Part shown: positions 1 through 6,403 of the stretch, piece after piece
Layout: each line of letters begins with the position of its first letter
How positions within the stretch are numbered: the stretch's first letter is position 1
Assembly (NCBI RefSeq): GCF_965222285.1
Contig: NZ_OZ244942.1
Span: 868,001-932,000, forward strand
Direction of reading: 5' to 3'
DNA: 64,000 nucleotides
From: Tepidicaulis sp002389665
GTDB taxonomy: Bacteria > Pseudomonadota > Alphaproteobacteria > Parvibaculales > Parvibaculaceae
The notes under the pieces: generated by a model
What the model was told of the DNA's origin: nothing
Databases searched by the model: none
Seen by the model: only the letters and a program-made list of their open reading frames with translations
Position numbers and translations under genes: made by a program

Positions 1-803
1 TGTTCCAGCAATGCGGCGATGGGGCCGGTCTTGGCAAGCTCATCGCGCGTGCCTTCCGGATCGAGCGCCGAGGCCTTGTCGAGATCGCCGATCTCCTTGG
101 GCACGAACCAGTGCAGCCGCTCCGGCTCATCGTGATAGGAGGCCCAGACGGCTTTTGCGACCTCGATGGGCGGAATGGCGCGGAACATGCCCTCTTTGGG
201 GGCGGCCGCCGCGGTCCCTTCCGGCAGAATGGGCGTGTCGATGAGACCCGGCAGCGTGTCCGCCGCGCGCACCCCGTAAAGGCGCAGCTCGATGGAAAGC
301 GCCTCGGTCAGCCCCTTCACCGCATGTTTCGTTGCCGAATAAACGGCAATGCCCGGCATCCCGTAGGTCGCGGAGGAAGAAGAGGTGGTGAAGCAGAGAG
401 AGTTGGGCGTTGCTTTTAAAAGCGGCAGGGCGGCATGGATGCCGTTCAGCACGCCAATGAAATTCACATTCACCACCGCCATGATGTCTTCATAAGCCAT
501 CTGATCGAAAAGCCCGCCGCGCCCGATCCCGGCATTGTTGAACATCAGATCGAGCGTGCCGCCCGTTACCTTTCCGAATTCGGCAAGGGCTGCATCGAAA
601 TCCGCCTTGTCCGTCACGTCGAGCGTGCGCGTGAGGCAATTATCCGCGCCAAGCTCTTCCTTCAGCGAGGCAAGGCCTTTCTTGTTCACGTCATAGGCGC
701 CGATGAACCAGCCGCCCTCGGCAAAAAGCTTCGCGGTCTCCCGGCCCATGCCGCTTGCCGCCCCGGTAATGAAAATGGACTTGCGCCCTTTTGCGTCACT
801 CAT
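1..803 (-). CDS. SDR family NAD(P)-dependent oxidoreductase, C-terminus cut by window edge
   Basis: A short-chain dehydrogenase/reductase read leftward; 267 codons are visible and the stop lies outside the window. The N-terminal Rossmann nucleotide-binding motif TGAASGMG is near residues 13-20, the NNAG motif follows at about residue 90, and the catalytic YSATK motif is present. The ATG at 803 is preceded by AAGGGGAG, a good ribosome binding site. The substrate cannot be told from sequence. It lies 107 bp downstream of nadC on the same strand, so it may be the last gene of the nad operon or an independent unit. Family certain, specific function unknown. Confidence 0.9.
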   Translation of the reverse strand, partial: MSDAKGRKSIFITGAASGMGRETAKLFAEGGWFIGAYDVNKKGLASLKEELGADNCLTRTLDVTDKADFDAALAEFGKVTGGTLDLMFNNAGIGRGGLFDQMAYEDIMAVVNVNFIGVLNGIHAALPLLKATPNSLCFTTSSSSATYGMPGIAVYSATKHAVKGLTEALSIELRLYGVRAADTLPGLIDTPILPEGTAAAAPKEGMFRAIPPIEVAKAVWASYHDEPERLHWFVPKEIGDLDKASALDPEGTRDELAKTGPIAALLE

Positions 804-910
804 GACATCTCCCCTTTATATTTATGGGGAGCATCTTAAAGGCCCCCCGCGCCCTGTCGAGGGGCGGGGAGAGCCGGGATAAGTTGACGCAAGGGAATGA
901 GGAAGCGGGC

Positions 911-1777
911 CTAAAGCGCCGTCTCGTAATCGAGGCCGATATCGAGGCAGGGCGCGGAATGGGTGATCCAGCCTGCCGAAATGATATCGACGCCGCTTTC
1001 GGCAATGGCGCGCACGCTGTCAAGCGTCACCCGGCCCGAGGCTTCGAGCACGGCGCGCCCGCCCGTCAGCGCCACCGCCTCTTTCAGCTCGGCCGGGCCC
1101 ATATTGTCGAGCATGATGACTTCCGCGCCTGCCTCCAGCGCTTCTGAAAGCTGCTGAAGCGTGTCCACCTCGATCTCGATCTTCACCATATGGCCGATAT
1201 GGGCGCGCGCGCTTTTGATGGCGGCAGTAATGCCGCCCGCCGCGGCAATGTGATTGTCCTTGATCAGCACCCCGTCATCGAGGCCGAACCGGTGGTTGGC
1301 CCCGCCGCCGCAACGCACCGCATATTTTTCGAAGGCGCGCAGATTGGGCGTCGTCTTGCGCGTGCAGCAGATGCGCGCGCCCGTGCCTTCCACCGCCCGC
1401 ACCATGGCGCGCGTCGTCGTGGCAATGCCCGAAAGATGGCCGAGGAAATTCAGCGCCACGCGCTCGCCCGTCAGGATCGAGCGGGCCTTGCCCTCGATCG
1501 CCATGATCGTGTCGCCGGGCTGAACATCCGAGCCGTCCGGCTTTTGCACCGCGCAGCGCAGCCCCGCATCGACGAGGCGGAAGGCGGTGCGCGCCGCATC
1601 GAGACCGGCAATCGTGCCGGCCTGGCGCGCGCGCATGACGACCATGGCCTGCGCACTCGCGGGCACCGTCGCCTCCGTCGTGATGTCGCCGGCCCGGCCG
1701 AGATCTTCCAGAAGCGCAGCTTTCACCGCTCCTTCGATCAGGAGCTGCGGCAAGGGGTCGATAGGGCGGGCACTCAT
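911..1777 (-). CDS. nadC: Nicotinate-nucleotide pyrophosphorylase (quinolinate phosphoribosyltransferase)
   Basis: NadC converts quinolinate and PRPP to nicotinate mononucleotide, CO2 and pyrophosphate, the last step of de novo NaMN synthesis in the cytoplasm. The 288-aa length is normal for the family. Diagnostic motifs are visible: RKTTPNLRAFEKYAV followed by GGGANHR and the KDNH segment, the IEIEVDT and MLDNM strands, and a C-terminal SAGWITHSAP phosphate-binding region. The ATG overlaps the end of nadB by 4 bp, which implies translational coupling. It is the third gene of a nadA-nadB-nadC operon. Confidence 0.97.
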   Translation of the reverse strand: MSARPIDPLPQLLIEGAVKAALLEDLGRAGDITTEATVPASAQAMVVMRARQAGTIAGLDAARTAFRLVDAGLRCAVQKPDGSDVQPGDTIMAIEGKARSILTGERVALNFLGHLSGIATTTRAMVRAVEGTGARICCTRKTTPNLRAFEKYAVRCGGGANHRFGLDDGVLIKDNHIAAAGGITAAIKSARAHIGHMVKIEIEVDTLQQLSEALEAGAEVIMLDNMGPAELKEAVALTGGRAVLEASGRVTLDSVRAIAESGVDIISAGWITHSAPCLDIGLDYETAL

Positions 1778-3333
1778 GCCTTGGTTCCTTCTTGTGCGGG
1801 CATAGGATCGTGAGACGGGGTGAGATAAAGCAGACTGCGATGCGCCCAGCCGGGCCGTGTCTCGGGAAAATCGCTGCGGTAATGGCCGCCCCGGCTTTCC
1901 TCGCGGGCAAGCGCGGCGCGCGTCATGAGATGGGCGGCAATCGCCGGGTTCTCAAAGGCGCTGAGCGTGCGGGCAGGTCCTGCCGCCTCATCGCGCAACA
2001 CCTCGATCAGCTCCAGCGCTTGGCTAAGACCGCCCGCCTCGCGCACCACGCCAACCTTGGCGCTCATGCGCCGGCGCAGGCGCTGAAGGAGCGGCAGATG
2101 CGCGTTTTCGGGCGCTGCCATTTCCGCTTCCCGTGCGCGAAGGGCGGGGGAGGGAAGCTGCGCATTCATAATGTCTTCGGCAACGCGCGCGCCGAAGACC
2201 ACTGCTTCCAAAAGCGAGTTGGAGGCAAGCCGGTTCGCCCCATGCGCGCCGGTGGAGGCAACCTCTCCGCAGGCCCAAAGCCCGGCAAGGGAGCTGCGCC
2301 CCTCTGCATCCGTGCGCACGCCGCCCATGTGATAATGCGCGGCCGGGGCAACGGGAATGGGCTCACGCACCGGGTCGATGCCGAGCGCCTGGCAATGGGC
2401 ATAGACGGTGGGAAAGGCCGTCGGGAATGTCGCCCCCACGGCTGCCCGCGCATCGAGAAAGATTTTTTCCCCGCGCGTGATGCGCGCGCCGATGGCCCTT
2501 GCCACTTGATCGCGCGGGGCAAGCTCGTCGGTAAAGCGCTGCCCCGCCGCATCGGTCAGCACCGCGCCTGCCCCGCGCAAGGCTTCGGTCACAAGCGGGG
2601 CGGGGTCTTTCTCCGCGGCAATCGCGGTCGGATGAAACTGCACGAATTCCGGATCGGCGATTTCCGCGCCCGCCCGCGCCGCCATGGCAAGGCCCTGGCC
2701 GCGCGCTTCCGCCGGGTTGGTGGTCACGGCATAAAGCGCGCCGGTGCCCCCGGTGGCAAGCACCGTGGCCCGCGCGAGGAAAGAGACGCGCTTGCCGCTC
2801 ACCAGCGCATGAACGCCTGAGATCCGCCCGCCCGCGGAAATGAGTTCATAGGCTTCGGCATGTTCGATGATGCGGATGGACGGGGCGGCGCGCACGGCGG
2901 CGATCAGCGCTTCCATGATCGCCTTGCCCGCCTTGTCGCCTTCCACATGGACGATGCGCGCCTGGCTGTGCGCCGCTTCCAGGCCCACGGCGAGCTTGCC
3001 TTCAAGGTCCCGGTCGAAGGGCACGCCGAGCTGCAGAAGATCGGCAATGCGCGCCGGGGCCTCGCGGGCCAGAAGCTGGGCGATGGCGGGATCGACGAGC
3101 CCGGCGCCCGCCGCCACCGTGTCGGCGGCATGGGCCTCTGCCGTGTCGCCTTCATGAATGGCCGCGGCAATCCCCCCTTGCGCCCAGGCGGAGGAGGCGC
3201 CATTGCCGATGGGCGCAGCCGCCAGCACCGTCACGCGCAAGGGCGCGAGCTTCAGTGCCGTGAAAAGCCCGGCAAGCCCGCCGCCCGCGATCAGCACATC
3301 GCCGGCATCTGAAATTTCAGGAAGTGCGGCCAC
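1774..3333 (-). CDS. nadB: L-aspartate oxidase
   Basis: An FAD enzyme that oxidises L-aspartate to iminoaspartate, the substrate NadA condenses with dihydroxyacetone phosphate. The 519-aa protein starts with an FAD-binding GGGLAGL motif (about residues 17-23). It carries the succinate dehydrogenase/fumarate reductase family signatures HSQARIVHVEGDKAG, FVQFHPTA, TEALRGAGAVL and HYHMGGVRTD, and the C-terminal flavin segment GAHGANRLASNSLLEA. It lies 65 bp downstream of nadA and overlaps nadC by 4 bp, so the three genes form one transcription unit. Confidence 0.97.
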   Translation of the reverse strand: MAALPEISDAGDVLIAGGGLAGLFTALKLAPLRVTVLAAAPIGNGASSAWAQGGIAAAIHEGDTAEAHAADTVAAGAGLVDPAIAQLLAREAPARIADLLQLGVPFDRDLEGKLAVGLEAAHSQARIVHVEGDKAGKAIMEALIAAVRAAPSIRIIEHAEAYELISAGGRISGVHALVSGKRVSFLARATVLATGGTGALYAVTTNPAEARGQGLAMAARAGAEIADPEFVQFHPTAIAAEKDPAPLVTEALRGAGAVLTDAAGQRFTDELAPRDQVARAIGARITRGEKIFLDARAAVGATFPTAFPTVYAHCQALGIDPVREPIPVAPAAHYHMGGVRTDAEGRSSLAGLWACGEVASTGAHGANRLASNSLLEAVVFGARVAEDIMNAQLPSPALRAREAEMAAPENAHLPLLQRLRRRMSAKVGVVREAGGLSQALELIEVLRDEAAGPARTLSAFENPAIAAHLMTRAALAREESRGGHYRSDFPETRPGWAHRSLLYLTPSHDPMPAQEGTKA

Positions 3334-3398
3334 GCGCGTGCCCCGCTTTTTCGCGTCTTTAAGAGCCTCCGCTTGAGAGGCCCTTAAAGTGCGCCCGC

Positions 3399-4517
3399 TC
3401 AGACGGGCAGATTGATCATCCGCTCGACGGCGGCCCGCGCCCGTGCGGCCAAAGCCGGATCGACCGTCACTTCCTCATGCATGTAAACCAGCGCATCGAG
3501 AATGTTCGGCAGCGTGATCCGCTTCATATGCGGGCACAGATTGCAGGGGCGCACGAATTCCACCTCCGGCGTCTCCGCGGCCACATTGTCGCTCATCGAG
3601 CATTCGGTCACCATCACCACTTTCTTCGGCTTGTTGACCTTCACCCAATTGATCATGGCGGAGGTGGAGCCGGAGAAATCGGCTTCCTTCACCACATCCG
3701 GCGGGCATTCCGGGTGCGCGATGATGACGATGGACGGATCGTCCTCGCGGTAGGCGCGCAGCTCTTCCGGCGTGAAGCGCTCATGCACTTCGCAGGAGCC
3801 GGCATATGTGTGGATCTTCACATTGGTCTGGGCGGCCACATTCATGGCGAGATACTGGTCCGGGATCATGATGACCTCCGGCACGCCGAGGCTTTCGACC
3901 ACCTGCACCGCGTTGGAGGAGGTGCAGCAAATGTCGCTTTCCGCTTTCACTTCTGCCGTCGTGTTGACGTAGGTGACGACGGGCACGCCCGGATATTTCG
4001 CTTTCAGCGCGCGCACATCCGCGCCCGTAATCCCTTCGGCAAGCGAGCAGCCCGCCCGGCTGTCGGGAATGAGCACGGTCTTTTCCGGGCTCAGGATTTT
4101 CGAGGTCTCGGCCATGAAATGCACGCCGCACTGGACGATGACGTCCGCTTCCGCGCGCGCGGCTTCTTTGGCGAGATGCAGCGAGTCGCCCATAATGTCG
4201 CCGACGCAGTGGAAGATTTCCGGCGTCATGTAGTTATGGGCGAGCAGCACGGCGTTCCGCTCTTTTTTCAGCTCGTTGATCGCCTTCACATAAGGCGCAT
4301 AGACCGGCCATTCGACGGCGGGGATGACATGTTTCACCCGCTCATAATAAGGCGCCATTTCTCTCGCCACTTCCGGCGTATATTCCAGATCGGGCATGGG
4401 AAGCGGCTTGAAACGGGGATTGCGGGGCGGCGTCGCCTCTTTTCCTTCTAGCGCTTGTTTGGCCGGCGCTTTCGCTGCCGGGGTTTCGCCGGACCGTTTA
4501 TCCAGAACCAGGGCCAT
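3399..4517 (-). CDS. nadA: Quinolinate synthase A
   Basis: NadA is a [4Fe-4S] enzyme condensing iminoaspartate with dihydroxyacetone phosphate to quinolinate. The 372-aa protein has an N-terminal extension of about 60 residues rich in Ala, Lys and Pro before the conserved core. Core signatures include LLAHNYMTPEI, the first cluster cysteine in VQCGVHFMAET, HPECPP, GSTSAM and the cysteines of RPCNLCPHMKRITL. The ATG at 4517 has an ideal TAAGGAGG Shine-Dalgarno. The ribosome binding site directly abuts a perfect palindrome (4528-4548), and a promoter with a second palindrome lies further upstream. This is the first gene of the nadABC operon. Confidence 0.97.
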   Translation of the reverse strand: MALVLDKRSGETPAAKAPAKQALEGKEATPPRNPRFKPLPMPDLEYTPEVAREMAPYYERVKHVIPAVEWPVYAPYVKAINELKKERNAVLLAHNYMTPEIFHCVGDIMGDSLHLAKEAARAEADVIVQCGVHFMAETSKILSPEKTVLIPDSRAGCSLAEGITGADVRALKAKYPGVPVVTYVNTTAEVKAESDICCTSSNAVQVVESLGVPEVIMIPDQYLAMNVAAQTNVKIHTYAGSCEVHERFTPEELRAYREDDPSIVIIAHPECPPDVVKEADFSGSTSAMINWVKVNKPKKVVMVTECSMSDNVAAETPEVEFVRPCNLCPHMKRITLPNILDALVYMHEEVTVDPALAARARAAVERMINLPV

Positions 4518-4527
4518 CGCTGCCTCC

Positions 4528-4548
4528 TTATACTCACTTTGAGTATAA
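4528..4548. promoter_or_regulatory. Operator-like palindrome O1 next to the nadA ribosome binding site
   Basis: A perfect inverted repeat: arm TTATACTCA (4528-4536), 3-nt spacer CTT, arm TGAGTATAA (4540-4548). It ends 11 bp before the nadA start and touches the AGGAGG. It shares its 9-3-9 layout with a second imperfect palindrome 62 bp upstream. The likely ligand is the NadQ-type regulator encoded at 9291-10361; that is inference from gene context. Confidence 0.75.
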
Positions 4549-4589
4549 ATAATCGCTCAAAAAATACCGGTCGGGGCCGGCCGAGGGGC

Positions 4590-4610
4590 TTATGCTACGT
4601 TTGAGCATTA
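4590..4610. promoter_or_regulatory. Operator-like palindrome O2 overlapping the nadA promoter
   Basis: An imperfect inverted repeat with the same 9-3-9 geometry as O1: TTATGCTAC (4590-4598), GTT, TGAGCATTA (4602-4610). It covers the -10 box and much of the spacer of the predicted nadA promoter, where a bound repressor would exclude RNA polymerase. Single TGAGCATA-like half-sites also occur at about 4549-4558 (degenerate) and 4662-4669. Confidence 0.6.
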
Positions 4611-4620
4611 GCCGCGTCAA
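4592..4620 (-). promoter_or_regulatory. Predicted sigma-70 promoter of nadABC
   Basis: Read on the minus strand, TTGACG (4620-4615) is followed by exactly 17 bp and TAGCAT (4597-4592), giving 5/6 and 4/6 matches to the -35 and -10 consensus. Transcription would start near 4585 and give a leader of about 65 nt containing palindrome O1. The -10 is fully inside palindrome O2. Confidence 0.55.
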
Positions 4621-4761
4621 GCGAGATATGATGTTTTAATGACGCGGGATCAAGGGGGTGGTGAGCATACCAGCTTGATTTAAGGGGGGGCTCTTTCGAC
4701 ACCGTGCGAGTCGGCAGATCCACATCCCTTATATATAAGCGTATGGTCGCTTAAACAGTGA
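4611..4761. other. Intergenic AT-rich transition zone between nadA and the accessory module
   Basis: No gene is visible here. Base composition shifts from GC-rich to AT-rich. The segment holds a half-site TGAGCATA (4662-4669), a 12-bp perfect palindrome CTTATATATAAG (4728-4739) and a short hairpin AAGCG/CGCTT beside it. The hairpin could weakly terminate the leftward gene ending at 4762. I see no integrase site or insertion-sequence end. Confidence 0.4.
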
Positions 4762-5565
4762 CTATTCTTGGAATTCAATCTTCGCTGTAAGTTCGGTCAT
4801 CGCGTAGTGAACAAATTGCTTTCCTAGCTCAGTCAACTCATAGGGATCTGCTCTGTCAAAAGCTGATTTTGCCACACTTGACGCTTGGCCGCGATTGGTG
4901 CGTTTTGGTTGTTGCCGCAAGAAGTTCCCATGATAGTCCGTCGGGCGATGTTGTCTTATGACTCCCCCGGTGCTGAGGTCCCTCACAAGTAACTTAAAGA
5001 GGTCTGCATCGGCAGAGTCTTCTCTGACTGCAGGCCTTCCAAGATTGCTCCATATCTCGCCCCGCGTAACGCCGGGTTGCCGGTAGATTTCACCTATTAC
5101 TTGGAAATGAAAATCAGAATAGAGATTTATCCAGTCCAAAAATAGACGAACAACGTCATCTGAACTGGTATGCGCCGCAGCCGCATTGGCTAGAACATTT
5201 CTAACGCGTTGACGCTTGTACTCTGTATCCACCGACGCCCAGTTGCGAAAAACCTTCTTTAAGAGAGCTTGATATTCCTCAGATTCAATGCGTTGCTGAA
5301 TAGCATGATCTTGCATGTCCAAGCGGGCAACCACTTCAGCTATGGTTTTTCCCTTTTCTCTTAATTCGTCTTCAAGCATCTGTATCCATTGCTGGAGTAC
5401 TCTGACTACATCTTCTTGTTCGCTTTCGGACCAGTAGCTTGCGCCGGCAGACAATAAGCCACCAACGAACGGAATAGCGCCGCCCAACGCGTTCATCGCT
5501 GCTCGAGCGGCTTTCTTGTTAGAATTAGGCTCCAGTGTGTTTCTGTTGTCTTCGTTCGAAGTCAT
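4762..5565 (-). CDS. Uncharacterised 267-aa protein: glycine-rich hydrophobic segment, coiled coil, winged-helix-like C-terminus
   Basis: I recognise this only as a conserved hypothetical type with no established function. After a polar N-terminus, residues about 28-43 form a glycine-rich hydrophobic stretch (GGAIPFVGGLLSAGASYW) that could be a membrane helix. A charged coiled-coil-like region follows (about 46-130). The C-terminal half (about 150-215) contains GVTRGEIW and DLFKLLVRDLSTGGVI, reminiscent of a winged helix. The gene is much more AT-rich than its neighbours and has a weak ribosome binding site. It follows a 66-aa YodC-like gene by 27 bp on the same strand, so the two are probably co-transcribed. 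Horizontal acquisition is likely; a defence or stress role is speculation. Confidence 0.8.
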   Translation of the reverse strand: MTSNEDNRNTLEPNSNKKAARAAMNALGGAIPFVGGLLSAGASYWSESEQEDVVRVLQQWIQMLEDELREKGKTIAEVVARLDMQDHAIQQRIESEEYQALLKKVFRNWASVDTEYKRQRVRNVLANAAAAHTSSDDVVRLFLDWINLYSDFHFQVIGEIYRQPGVTRGEIWSNLGRPAVREDSADADLFKLLVRDLSTGGVIRQHRPTDYHGNFLRQQPKRTNRGQASSVAKSAFDRADPYELTELGKQFVHYAMTELTAKIEFQE

Positions 5566-5592
5566 GTAGCGATATCTTTGATGTTTTTGCAG

Positions 5593-5793
5593 CTACACAA
5601 CTAATACGCCTGGCTGGGGAGGTTCGTACTTTTTGAGTGCGGCGTACGAAAAACTTCCTCTGCAAGGTGCTCCTGAAGGATCCGTCCATTCACAAAGTGC
5701 TTCACCGTAACTATTGTTGCCAATGTAGATCATTTTCTTTGTGCTGGTTTTGTGTTGAACTTCGTCACCTTCTGTGAATCCGTGATCGGACAA
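5593..5793 (-). CDS. YodC-like (DUF2158) small protein, TTG start
   Basis: A 66-aa protein with the layout of the YodC/DUF2158 family: an N-terminal GDEVQHKTSTKKM segment, a central aromatic strand, and CEWTDPSG before a short C-terminal tail. It is probably a small beta-barrel; function unknown. The start is TTG at 5793, chosen because a near-perfect GGGAGG sits 5 nt upstream and the reading frame then gives the complete domain. It is AT-rich and probably the first gene of a two-gene unit with the 267-aa gene. A TATAAC box upstream could be its -10. Confidence 0.8.
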   Translation of the reverse strand: MSDHGFTEGDEVQHKTSTKKMIYIGNNSYGEALCEWTDPSGAPCRGSFSYAALKKYEPPQPGVLVV

Positions 5794-5920
5794 TTTAACC
5801 TCCCTAAATCTATAAAGCTCATAGGGATGTTATAAGATTGCTGCTGTATGGGAAACTAGATATTTTAAACGATCGGCTGGTCGTGGTTGATCTGCAGAAT
5901 ATCAATTCGTATAAAGATTT
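5794..5920. other. AT-rich intergenic region upstream of the two-gene module
   Basis: No gene. It holds the strong Shine-Dalgarno of the YodC-like gene and a -10-like TATAAC on the minus strand. It also holds TTCGTATAAAGA at 5906-5917, which is repeated at 5985-5996 inside the neighbouring acetyltransferase gene. Confidence 0.4.
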
Positions 5921-6403
5921 TTATTGAGAGTAATTCTCATAAACTTCTATATCAAAATGCAGCACCTCTTCCCGCACGCCTAACTTCGTATAAAGAGCAA
6001 TGGCGGCATCATCGCCGTAATCGGCCTGAACGAAGATGACGTGGGCGCCACGGGCGCGGGCGAGGGGTTTCAGGGCTTCGATGAGGGCGGTGGCGATGCC
6101 TTCCCGGCGGCGGGCCGCATCGACGGCGAGATCGTAGATATAGACCTCACTGCGTTCTCGTTCGAATTTCGGCAATACATAAGCGGCAAGACCGCCGATA
6201 ATTTTTTCTGGCGCGTCTTTGTCGAGCGCGGCAAGGGCGATGAAGTTTTTGTCGTTCAGCAGTTCTTCCCGGTAAGCTCTGCCCGGCATGGCGGCGGTAT
6301 AGGTTCCCTGTTCCTCGAAAACGTCGCCGAAAAGACGCAGCCAGTTTTCAAAGCGCGTGGCCTCATTGGGGCCTAACTGATGAAGGGTGAAGCTGCCGCT
6401 CAT
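5921..6403 (-). CDS. GNAT acetyltransferase resembling AAC(3)-I aminoglycoside 3-N-acetyltransferases
   Basis: A 160-aa GNAT-fold N-acetyltransferase. It closely follows the AAC(3)-I family pattern: FIALAAL near residue 54, AYVLPKFERERSEVYIYDLA (about 74-93), the acetyl-CoA pyrophosphate loop RRREGIATALI (98-108), VQADYGDD (125-132), and ALYTKLGVREEVLHFDI at the C-terminus. AAC(3)-I enzymes acetylate gentamicin-type aminoglycosides with acetyl-CoA. Whether this one does so is inference. The ATG overlaps the stop of the DUF2339 gene by 4 bp, so it is translationally coupled to a chromosomal gene and not on a cassette. Its 3' end borders AT-rich DNA. Confidence 0.85.
   Translation of the reverse strand: MSGSFTLHQLGPNEATRFENWLRLFGDVFEEQGTYTAAMPGRAYREELLNDKNFIALAALDKDAPEKIIGGLAAYVLPKFERERSEVYIYDLAVDAARRREGIATALIEALKPLARARGAHVIFVQADYGDDAAIALYTKLGVREEVLHFDIEVYENYSQ

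Noticed and set aside
840..890. A CCCCGC/GCGGGG hairpin downstream of nadC
   Set aside because: The stem is imperfect and no T-tract follows on the minus strand, so it is not a convincing terminator; nadC may read through into the SDR gene.
3477..4451. A 324-codon plus-strand open frame opposite nadA
   Set aside because: It is His-rich antisense sequence; nadA on the minus strand has all cluster cysteines.
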